Source of the DNA: Skeletonema tropicum
Lineage: Eukaryota; Bacillariophyta; Thalassiosirophyceae; Thalassiosirales; Thalassiosiraceae
Direction of reading: 5' to 3'
Assembly (NCBI GenBank): GCA_037178625.1
Contig: CM074142.1
Span: 1,798,001 to 1,862,000, forward strand
DNA: 64,000 bases
Position numbers and translations under genes: made by a program. The notes under the pieces were generated by a model. The model made no database searches and had not been told where the DNA came from. It saw only the letters and a program-made list of their open reading frames with translations. Below are positions 22,295 through 31,244 of the stretch, piece by piece (positions within the stretch are counted from its first letter, which is position 1; the number at the start of each line of letters is the position of its first letter).

Positions 22295-22467
22295 GGCGTA
22301 TCGGGATAGTGGGCGCGTGGGCTTGCCCACAAGAGGGACTTATTTGACAGGAGGCTTGACGGGAGATTTTGGTTGATTTTGAGTCGATATTCGGGGATTT
22401 TGCCCGCATTTTAGCTTGGGCATCGCCCACAAGAGGGTATGAAAAGCGCCCACTATCCCGATACGCC
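22295..22467. mobile_element. MITE, 173 bp, TA target
   Basis: The inverted repeats begin GGCGTATCGGGATAGTGGGC at 22295 with the complement ending at 22467. TA flanks both ends. Inside, GCCCACAAGAGGG occurs twice. It lies 15 bp from the left target duplication of the hAT-type element. Confidence 0.92.
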
Positions 22468-22504
22468 TACCTGTTACCGGCGTCAGGATCAGGGTTTTGC
22501 ACCC

Positions 22505-22985
22505 GAGTTCGCACCCATACCCGATACCCGAGGTTTTTGGCTCGGGTACGGGTAAATACCCGATACCCGATACCCGCAAAAAGTCCCCCCTCGGGTATTA
22601 CCCGGTACCCGATACCCGAGTACAATACCCATTATTTCGGGTATGGGTATTTCGTGATTTTCGTGTGGAAAAAGGTCGGTTTAGGGGCCATTTTAGACCA
22701 AAGTACTTCGATTTTGCACGTAAAAGATCCAATATTTCTTCAAATCGGGCGAGCTGCCCCGATTTCGGAAAGATTTTATCTCAAGTTCAATTCAAAAAGC
22801 CTCCTTTCGAGCGTTGGCGAAATGACTCACCAAAATTTTTTTCTAAGTACCCAACAATTTCGCTAAAATTTGTAGGAATTAGTACCATGGTCGCTAAAAC
22901 AAATACCCATACCCAATACCCGATACCCGAGTATTTTGACTCGGGTATCGGGTATATACCCGATACCCATACCCGATGCCCCTTT
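22505..22985 (+). repeat. Subterminal ACCCGATACCCG-type repeat clusters
   Basis: Two clusters (22505-22640 and 22900-22985) of TACCCGA/CGGGTAT units in both orientations; matching units occur at the right end (25245-25290). They are probably transposase-binding sites, by analogy with subterminal motif clusters of other hAT elements. Confidence 0.9.
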
Positions 22986-23094
22986 TCCAGGGATCACGGC
23001 CCGGCCAACTCACGTGTGGATGACATTTTCGGTACTCAAACTGTCCACGTAGGAATCCGTAGAAATACATTGCGTATATTTTTCAAAATACACC

Positions 23095-23173
23095 CCTGAG
23101 AGGAAAACCCCGAACATTTTCGTGATCCCCATGCTTTTGCGAGTTAGAATATGCTGGGGGTTTTCCTCTCAGG
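23095..23173. repeat. 17-bp perfect inverted repeat in the leader of the 23.3-kb gene
   Basis: CCTGAGAGGAAAACCCC at 23095-23111 and its complement at 23157-23173, with a 45-nt loop, about 180 bp upstream of the start codon. Confidence 0.93.
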
Positions 23174-23351
23174 ACTTTGTGTGACGAATAATTAATGTAG
23201 TTAAATGGACTATAGATTTGTATAGATTCACAACTTTAAGGTCTTTGTGTGTGGAATCAGGTCTGCTTTGTGGCAAAAAAGGTTTTTTTTGTTCCCGCCA
23301 TTTCTAATTTCATTTTCCTTCAGCATTTATCTGTCATTGCACATAGTAACC

Positions 23352-25022
23352 ATGTCGTCATGCCGCACTACCGGCCCTTCGCCTAGCCGCAACAACGGCG
23401 GCGAAAGCATACGAGACTCAGGGAACGTTTCATCAACACCTAAGCTTCGGTCTAGGACGCAAATTGTAACCCCGGCAACTACCACAAATGAGCAAACGAC
23501 GTCCTCAACGAAAGGCACAGGTGCACATCGACGCAGGTCGAAGAGGGGTTGCCAGTCATCTGAACGACTGACACCTCCTAAGTCATATTTTACTGACCGC
23601 CAAGGCAAAGTCACATGTTTGATGTTTGGTCTCGATCCCAGCAATGAGGCTCATAAGAGAGTGATTTGTGTTGGATGCATGAGATGTGTTGGCAACGCTA
23701 TTGTGGTGCCGGATGTAGTAAGAAACAAAACAAATCATGAGCGTAATGGCAACCGAAAGTGTGAACAGCCTTGGCATATTGGCAATGAAGATCATAGAGA
23801 GGAACGGAAAGAAATTGTTCGTCGAGATTTCCTTGCATTATTCGACGTAGACGAGCCCGAAGTGTGTGCTGATGCAGACATCAACAACAAAAATAATTCG
23901 ACTCAACCACCATCAAAACGCAGACGAGTACAAACAAAACAAAACGATGCAGTGATGGAAGATTCTTGGCAACTACCTCCGCCGCCTCCAATAATATTTG
24001 ACGAGGGAGGTCATTTCACAAAAGACGCAATGGAAGTGATAAGAACACAATTATCATCATCCTACAAAAGCAATGATAATCCGCCTAATGAGGATGACAT
24101 GAGAGTTGCCGGAATGCTGATGCTTTGGATATTTAAATACAGCAACAACGACAGTAAAGTATCGCTAGCAAAACTTTCTTCGTTTCCAACCTATCGTCAA
24201 TTCACAGTTGCAAAGGTTCCGACGACTTACGACACTGAGGTGACAGCTCGGCAGACACGAGAACGGACGAAGAAAGCAAGTGACTGGATTGATGCGCTGA
24301 TGGAAGGCAACTTTGATACAGCGGATGTACTAGTCAGTTTGTTGGATAAGAACAGCAAGAAGAAGTTGCCATTGAAGTACATCATCAAGGAATGGAATGC
24401 AAACTATCGATTTGATGTAGACACGACACTTGCAGCTTTAAAATTTTCTGGCATAAATCCTACCCAAGCGGAAAAGCTGATGCAATTCACAGATGTTGAA
24501 ACCCGTCAAGATGGATGTTTGTCAGGGATAAGATGGCTTGCACCAGTGAAACAAATTTACCAGAGAAAGAAAGAAATCGTAGCAAAATCATTCGTGTCAA
24601 GACGACACAAGAAAGTCTCCCTATCATCGTGGGTGACGAAGGACAAAAAGAAGCAAGCAGAACGGTTAATACAATGCTCTGTTGCATCGGTCAGGTTGGA
24701 GGAAGTAGTATTTACAAACTTAGTAGAGAACAGAAGATGTAAAAGATTTGTCAAGGCCTCGAAGAGGTACACAGAACCTGTGCAATGGGACGGAGAAACA
24801 GCATTGTACAAAATAAGCACTGATGGAGGTGCTGGATCCAACAAGCATGCTATAAATCCAGCCATAAAAGTGACAGAAAATGATACTATGATCAAAATTT
24901 GCAATCATCCTGGTTGTGGGAAAATGCGGCTTGCTATGGCATGGCGTATCCATCAATATGAGTGCCACGAAGTGGTTACCACCGATACCAACAGTGGTGA
25001 GGATATGAATGTTGATGGTTGA
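23352..25022 (+). CDS. Unknown 556-aa protein of the hAT-type element
   Basis: The ATG at 23352 has a good context (AACCATG) and is preferred to the upstream in-frame ATG at 23247, whose extension is hydrophobic and low-complexity. N-terminal 90 residues Ser/Thr/Arg-rich. About residues 95-150 contain a Cys/His cluster (CVGCMRC, then HERNGNRKCEQPWHIGN). Residues about 280-460 are helical and basic. Near residue 500 comes KISTDGGAGSNKHAINPA, an Asp-Gly-Gly motif followed by Lys, which could be the first catalytic Asp of an RNase H-like fold (inference). The last 40 residues hold a Cys/His finger (CNHPGCGKM...HQYECHE). A typical hAT dimerisation core is not visible. It is either a divergent transposase or cargo. 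The single-exon frame is intact. Confidence 0.7.
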   Translation: MSSCRTTGPSPSRNNGGESIRDSGNVSSTPKLRSRTQIVTPATTTNEQTTSSTKGTGAHRRRSKRGCQSSERLTPPKSYFTDRQGKVTCLMFGLDPSNEAHKRVICVGCMRCVGNAIVVPDVVRNKTNHERNGNRKCEQPWHIGNEDHREERKEIVRRDFLALFDVDEPEVCADADINNKNNSTQPPSKRRRVQTKQNDAVMEDSWQLPPPPPIIFDEGGHFTKDAMEVIRTQLSSSYKSNDNPPNEDDMRVAGMLMLWIFKYSNNDSKVSLAKLSSFPTYRQFTVAKVPTTYDTEVTARQTRERTKKASDWIDALMEGNFDTADVLVSLLDKNSKKKLPLKYIIKEWNANYRFDVDTTLAALKFSGINPTQAEKLMQFTDVETRQDGCLSGIRWLAPVKQIYQRKKEIVAKSFVSRRHKKVSLSSWVTKDKKKQAERLIQCSVASVRLEEVVFTNLVENRRCKRFVKASKRYTEPVQWDGETALYKISTDGGAGSNKHAINPAIKVTENDTMIKICNHPGCGKMRLAMAWRIHQYECHEVVTTDTNSGEDMNVDG

Positions 25023-25306
25023 TGCCAATTGGCAGGCTTAGTATATGTATAAATGTAATTGTGACTATGAGATGGTAGATTGTTGAATTAGTTGCATTTT
25101 AATTGGAGATATTCATCATGTAAGGCAGGTGGAAGAGAGACTCGTCATGGTTGTTAGCTAGAGAGATACCTTGGCTTGATGGAAAAAATGCTATCGCCAA
25201 CATCGCTAAAATATCCAAAATGTAAGGCTGGTCGGGCCGTGGGATACCCATACCCGTACCCATACCCGACGGGATTTTCCCTCGGGTGCAAATCCCTGGT
25301 CAGGAT

Positions 25307-26065
25307 TATTATTTTGAACATCAAGAACTTTGACAGTCATAATAATATATAATAACTTAGAACAGTCAACCACAACGCTGCAGCCACCGTTGATTTACGA
25401 GATCGCTGTATCTGCCACAAATTCTGCAACAGCAACAACAAATCAGCGTTGTTACTTAGAAGATTTTCCATGACGCCATCAATGACTCATGCAACAAGGG
25501 ATTGGCATTAGCAATTGATGTGTTATGCCGTTCCTTCCCTTCTATCTTCATTTTCCTCTCTATTGCTCAGATGAAACACGAATTTAACAAGCTTGACATT
25601 CAAACTTTTATGGCCGAAACAATACAATGCTACTGCCGTCTATACTTGTCAACACAAGAGCTCCTTCACTTCCCATCCAGAACTCTCTCAATGATACCAA
25701 TCATCATGATAGTTATTGGACACGGCAAGCAATCATATTTTATCAAATAAGAGGATATCGAATGGTCGTAAAAGCTTTAACAAGGTCATTTATGTTGTGT
25801 TCTCGATCATGGCACTCATCTCGAACTTGCTACTTCTATCTACCAATGAAGTGACCTGCGAAGAAGATTTTGACAGTTTTGAATGCATCATTTCTGCAGT
25901 TTTCTTGTAGATGGAGATAGTCTGCATCTTGGACTTGCACAATAATTCACAATAAGCATCATCTGCAGTTGTGTAGAGTCGTTCTTCGTCACCGCTACTG
26001 CGTATGAGAGAGTTATTTTCACATCGTTCCATAGCTTGTTCGAGAGACGAGTGCATGGCCTCCAA
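25307..26065. other. Mostly noncoding; possible 3' part of the 26-27.8 kb gene
   Basis: A minus-strand open frame at 26065-25790 (ERCENNSLIRSSGDEERL...) is helical and could be a 3' exon or a neighbour. It is not linked convincingly to the upstream exons. Confidence 0.3.
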
Positions 26066-27804
26066 TGCTCAAAGTTCATTCATCATTCCCTCTGCTGTGA
26101 TGGAAGATGGAAGCGAATTGTCCAACAGGTGGTCATCGTCACCAAATAATGTAGGAAGATACAGCTGCGTCATGTCATCTAAATCTTCACCTCCCTCCCT
26201 CATCCTCCTCGTCTTCGTAATCATCCTCCTCGTCACAATCATTTAGAACAGCTTCCAGCCCACCATCATCTCCTCCTTCTCTTTCATTAGCATCGTTGTT
26301 AGCACTTTCGTCTTGCAAATGTTCGTTTTTTGTGCCATCATTATCATCCTCACGTCGTCCATCACCACCAGTATCGTGGAATAACTCTGCTTTGATGAAG
26401 AGGCCATAGGTGTATAGGATTTTTGACCACGTTGCAATTACAAGAGGAAGACCTTCCTTTAATTCAATTTCTCCCACATCCTTGCAGGAGCCTTCACGAT
26501 TTGTACTTGATGCAAAATCATCTCGTAGCAAAATCAATGTCAATGAGTGAACGACTCATCATAAGAAAAAGAAAAAGTGTCTAGAAGAAACACTCCCAAT
26601 ACAATTCACTTACCATCACGCTCGACGTTATCATATCAGCAATGCAGAATCCATATCTCCCCAATAATCTAGTATTGCTCTTCGCGCAGTGATTCATTTG
26701 TAGTTTTGTCTCATTTGCTACTATCGATTGACCTGTTGTTACTTTGACAACATCACTTCTGCCGCCGCCACCGCTGTTCCTTAAATTAGTACTTTTAGTA
26801 GCATTTGTAACGTCATCAATAGCTGTCTTGATTCGCTTCGTTGATGATTCTCTATCCCCACCCCTATCGTCATCCGTCTCTTCATCTCCATGATATGAAT
26901 AGAGACTGGTAGAGTGGCAAGGTAGGTATGGCTTATAAAATGACGGCGATAATCGCTACTTTGCTGGTGACGAGCAAGAAAGAGAGCCAACACAACATCC
27001 TGAGCGCAATGATACAACCCATCCACTCAATTATCTTCCCTTCTTGTCATCATGATCGGCCCTCACAGAACTCTTCCAGTAGAGTCGTAGCCTCCTTCAC
27101 CTTCAACAATCGAGTGTGTTCAGTTTTGAAGTGATCAAGACGGGAAGTGAATCTACTCATCCAGTGCTGTATTGCTCCTGTCTCACTAACAGTAGCGGTT
27201 TTGGCACAAAGTCGGACATGATTGTTGGCAAGACGCACGTAAGATAGCTCGTTTTGCAGAGACAGCTGCTTCCTATTCAGGTATTGTACTCTCTATCCGC
27301 GATAATGCCGATGACTGCAAACGACGCATATGTCGATGAACAGCGTAAGCAAGCCTCCTCTGGGCTGGCTTGGGTGTCCTTTAATGATAATGTGAACGTA
27401 CTTACAAAGTAAAGGAACAACAACGGCGTTGGATATGTCGGCAAATCTTTTCTTCACATCTGCTTGAGCATTGTTGTCACGTAGGAATTCAGTACATGAT
27501 GTGGTGCCTTCTGAGCTGACAAATCGTAATCTTAAATGACGTATGGATCTACTGCGTCATATCATAAAGAAATGCATTGAGGAAATCCTAAAAAATTCAA
27601 CACGTCATTTCTGGCCCCAGAATGACGACAGAGAACCAACTTGAGAGGGTAATGCGCTGGATCTACCATATCAATCAGTTTCGCCGAAGATGAAGTCCTC
27701 ATCAGCTGGATCATCTGCTCTTTTGTATCAATCAGACATGCCGAAGCCATCATAATGTGAATTGTGGTGCAACACATCCATATCATCCAGTAATACCGGC
27801 TCAA
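26066..27804 (-). CDS. Spliced gene with coiled-coil and acidic C terminus (partial model)
   Basis: Several minus-strand open segments are bounded by splice-like sites: an N-terminal segment near 27680-27570 (HYPLKLVLCRHSGARNDVLN), similar in style to ankyrin-like repeat proteins of diatoms; 27530-27412 (LRLRFVSSEGTTSCTEFLRD, ending at a GTAAGT donor); 27285-27075 (a predicted helix or coiled coil through SRLDHFKTEHTRLLKVKEAT); about 26900-26605, ending SSVM before GTAAGT; and 26493-26187, followed after an apparent one-base frame change by DLDDMTQLYLPTLFGDDDH and a stop near 26066. The C terminus is very acidic. It may be nuclear; its function is unknown. Exon joins are only partly in phase, so the boundaries are approximate. 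Truncated, diverged copies of its upstream part accompany the second HSF gene (31190-31740), so it was part of the duplicated block. Confidence 0.45.
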
Positions 27805-30120
27805 CTAACTGTAGCATAAACCTCGTCAACGCCCACAAGTGCATTAGTTTTTAATGTTCGATCGGCAAAACATTCATAATTGCGAATTTCAACATCCCGA
27901 CACGCCAACGAAGGCTCTCACATAGTAGATTAATGCGTAATGCCGCCCAAATCCAAATCACGAGAGAGTAAGAAGGAAGTCCAAGACGCCGAGAGCGATG
28001 CATCCAATTCCAATGATAGTGTGTCAATCAAGCCAACAAATAAGAAGCAACTACGTAGGAGATCGGGCGACACATCGACCAGTACAACAAACGAGCCATC
28101 ATCGGCGTCAGCCACGGTGTCAACATCAATTGTTAGGGCAACGCACCAAAGAGCTCTACCTGTTGCTCCTGCCGCAACAGCTGCTGCTTCCACAGTCCCT
28201 CAGAGCGGGAAGAAGCCACGTAAAGCTGGTTTCAGAGAGCAATTCCTTCAAAAGGTAAGACAAACATCAACATGTTGGAAACACGTCCTCGGTTCTGTAC
28301 AACTCTGACACTCATTTTTCGCCTCGATGTCACATTATATCAGCTCAGAGTAATGCTCGATAGAGAAAGTCAGAATGATGATGCCACCGTCCATTGGTCT
28401 CCTGGCGGTGACAGCTTCATCATCACTGATCAAACCCAATTTGAGGAGGTTAGATTGTCGATCGATGATGTATGATATTTTGGTGTGTTTCGAACAAGTT
28501 GATGTATGCGATATGACTCACCCATCACGATAATCGCTTCTACTACCTTGCATTTCAACAGGAAATCATTCCAACATATTTTGGTGATCCAATAGTCTTT
28601 GCTAGCTTCCTCAGAAAGCTACAGCGATGGGGTTTCGTCCGAGTATCTAGCAAGCGTAGTGGGCGTTATGAGTTTAGCTCACCGACGTTCAAGAGAATGG
28701 GTATTCTAGCTAGGAGTGCACCTGCCGCAGGTGCTGCTACTAATACTACTGTCAATGCATTTGGGAATGATGGCGGAGGTGTTTCTATTCCGTTTCCACA
28801 GCAGCAGCAGCAGCAAGTCAAGGCACAACTCAACCAACACACTATGCCTGTACCGAATCAGCTCCCAAGACAGACAGATGCAAGTGCCATCACTGATCTT
28901 ATCTCAAACATTCAGCGTCAACTTAGTACACAGCAACCCCTCACATCAAGTCCCCAGCCTGGCCCGAATCTGAACAACATCCTTCAAAACATCATTGGTA
29001 GTAATCATTATCAGCCAATAGCGAATCAGAATTCATTGCCAAATCAACAGTCCATACCCAATCATGCGAGCCAGCTGAATAATACCGCTGGAAATAATCA
29101 TCTTCAGTCTCTCCAGCAATGGCAACATCCAAACAACCCCACCACGAATCTGCTCAATTCTATCCTTCAAAGTTTGGGTACAGGCCCAACACCTTCAGCT
29201 CAAACGGCGGGTCAATATCCCGTTCCTTTTGCCCAAAGCAACGCAGTACATGCCCTTATGAGTCTCTCTGGGATGTTGCCACAGTCTTCTCCCCTAAACA
29301 CCACTCCAGCTGCGTCTCAATCCGACAACATGGAATCTATTCTATTATTGTCACTTGCGTTGCAGCAATTCGTCGAAGAAGAATATCAGCGTAGGGCCCA
29401 GGTAGACGCTTTACACCACGCAATGATTGGAACTATTGGACAAATTGACCGAAATAATGTTATCGCTGAAGCAGGCGGGCAAATATTTGGACGTGCCGGG
29501 GAAATAAATATGCATCTAAGAAATCCAACTGGTATGACTGTACGTGTACCAAATTATAACAATACTCAGCCTAATCAAGAAGGGGCACGACAGCCTCCAT
29601 TGTCTGCTGACAATAATATTCAAGCAGATTCCATCACCGCAATTCTGCAGCCCGCTCCGAGAGGTTATGCAGTAGGGCACTCTCAAGAAAATGCTCGTGC
29701 TCAAAATAATGATTCGGTCGCAAATAACGACAGTGCAGACGACAACGAAGAGCGACAAGATGACGAGCCACTCTCTCCAAGGAATCGGAAGTCTTCGGAC
29801 AGTTATGAAGCGGATGAAGATGACTGGGATAAAAGACTCCGGAAACGGAAGAAGTTGCCCCCCAAATAATAAAAGAAGCCCTTTTAAGGTCAGCTGTAGA
29901 TGACGTAGCCTCCATGATCAGATACACTCTTCTATTTGTGCTCCACCCTTCTCCTTCGATAGTTGTGTTGTGGCGTAGAGAATGACATCAACAATGGACA
30001 GTGGAAAAGAAGAGACATCATCGTGAGAGGGATATAGATAGCGAGCGTTGATAGCTGAAAGATCTCGCCATCTGTCCGATTCGTACTTAAAGTGTCGCAT
30101 CGCCTTCATTGTGTTCAGGG
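27195..30120 (+). repeat. Segmental duplication unit 1 (contains HSF gene 1)
   Basis: Matches 31245-34210 in the same orientation. Similarity starts near TTTTGGCACAAAGTCGGACA (complementing the coiled-coil exon), covers the AACACGTCATTTCTGGCCCC block, and runs through the whole HSF gene. It is interrupted by unique sequence and indels. Confidence 0.85.
27940..29869 (+). CDS. Heat shock factor-type transcription factor 1 (3 exons, 575 aa)
   Basis: Exons 27940-28254, 28344-28448 and 28562-29869. All junctions are in phase 0 (315, 105 and 1308 nt), with donors GTAAGA and GTTAGA and acceptors CAG. The HSF DNA-binding domain spans about residues 95-200: helix 1 FREQFLQKLRVMLDRE, then VHWSPGGDSFIITDQ, FEEEIIPTYF, and the recognition region ASFLRKLQRWGFVRV with RYEFSSPTFKRM. 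These match the W..G.SF, LP.YF and SF.R.L...GF landmarks of the family. N terminus basic (a likely nuclear signal KKPRK); C-terminal two thirds Gln/Asn/Pro-rich, as in activation domains, ending in an acidic then basic tail. It presumably binds heat-shock elements in the nucleus. No canonical HR-A/B leucine zipper is obvious. Confidence 0.9.
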
Positions 30121-31190
30121 GAAGGCTGAAAATGTGTCTTTATGTGGCTGCGGACCGACAATAGTATCCTGTAAATAGCCAACACAATAAGTAACGACAG
30201 CTCTATGAAGTGCGTGCACTCATCTCATTTGATGTGCAAGTGTATTACCATAACAAAACATGCATTCTTCATATCCTACTCATTGCGAGCATTCAAGCTT
30301 CAAGTTTCATCACCACTCCATCCAGCGCCAGCCATAATCCGAACGCAATACTTAGTGAACTAAGGTTATTGAGGCTTGCAGGTCGAAACTCTTCCCAATT
30401 TGCAAGGAAGCAATAAGTAGTCAAAGGATTTGACAAACGTAGATGCGCACCTTGAGGCCAAAATAATTTAGAATCATCAGTATCTTAAAGGGAACAGACA
30501 CAAGTGATAACTATAACCTCATGCTGTAACTGATGATGCGATGCGCAAAAGATTTTCCGAGGATGAGCAATTTTTACAGCATGTATGCAAGAAGAATTGG
30601 CTGAAACTAGGAAGGAAGAATAAGCAAAGATTAGGAGAATCAAAGAAAGAACAGGTGGCGAAGTAGCGCAGATAGCTCTGCGTTCCCGTTAATGCAGCAG
30701 CAAGGTAGAGAAGGAGACATAATCAATAATGTGCTAAGGAAGGCTAAGGCCTTTTTTTAACATGATGAGCAGTTTCATATGCAATGGATAAGCTTAACTA
30801 TGCGAGTCTCAACCAAACATGTCGGAAACCACTAATATTCATAGATGGCTAGATTTGGAGCTGTCGAGAAGAGCAGCGCAGCAGTCAAATCGTTGTAATA
30901 TAACTTGGACACTGTTGGTATTTATTGTTTGAATTTGTAGATGTGTAATCAAAGTTATAAACTTAATCTTATTCTCTAGAGAAAGTGTTCCTCGCTTGTA
31001 CACATAATTTCACACTAGAAAGTAGTTCCTAACCGTACTAATACACTACCTATTCCCATCTAACTGCAGCGTTGCTTTACCTAGTTGATCTTCTCCCCCC
31101 TCAGCATATCGTCAACAACGATTGCCACTGCCAACGCCATCATCGCTTTATGACCTCATGCTCACATTTCGTCAGTCTAATTGGGGATTC
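30120..31190. other. Intergenic, no supported gene
   Basis: AT-rich sequence between the two HSF units. Only short open frames; nothing recognised. Confidence 0.5.
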
Positions 31191-31244
31191 ACTCCTCCCT
31201 CGACTTGATATCCGATGGCATTGGATTCGAGAGGAAGAATAGCC

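Larger units (their letters stand above)
22490..25298 (+). mobile_element. Complete 2.8-kb element with hAT-type termini
   Basis: Begins CAGGGTTTTGCACCCGAG at 22490 and ends with the near-complement CTCGGGTGCAAATCCCTG at 25298. A perfect 8-bp target duplication GTCAGGAT flanks it (22482-22489 and 25299-25306). CAGGG tips, 8-bp duplications and dense subterminal repeats (many ACCCGATACCCG-type units at 22505-22640, 22900-22985 and 25245-25290) are all hAT features. One ORF (23352-25022) fills the interior, but I do not see the usual hAT transposase motifs in it, in contrast to the remnant at 8090. Confidence 0.93.

Noticed and set aside
22505..22985. Telomere-like or CRISPR-like array
   Set aside because: The ACCCGATACCCG units are irregular, in both orientations and without regular spacers; they fit subterminal transposon repeats.
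23247..23351. N-terminal extension of the 556-aa protein
   Set aside because: Phe/Leu/Ser-rich low-complexity extension from a weak-context ATG; the ATG at 23352 has a better context. It could be a signal peptide but is unlikely for a nuclear-type Cys/His protein.
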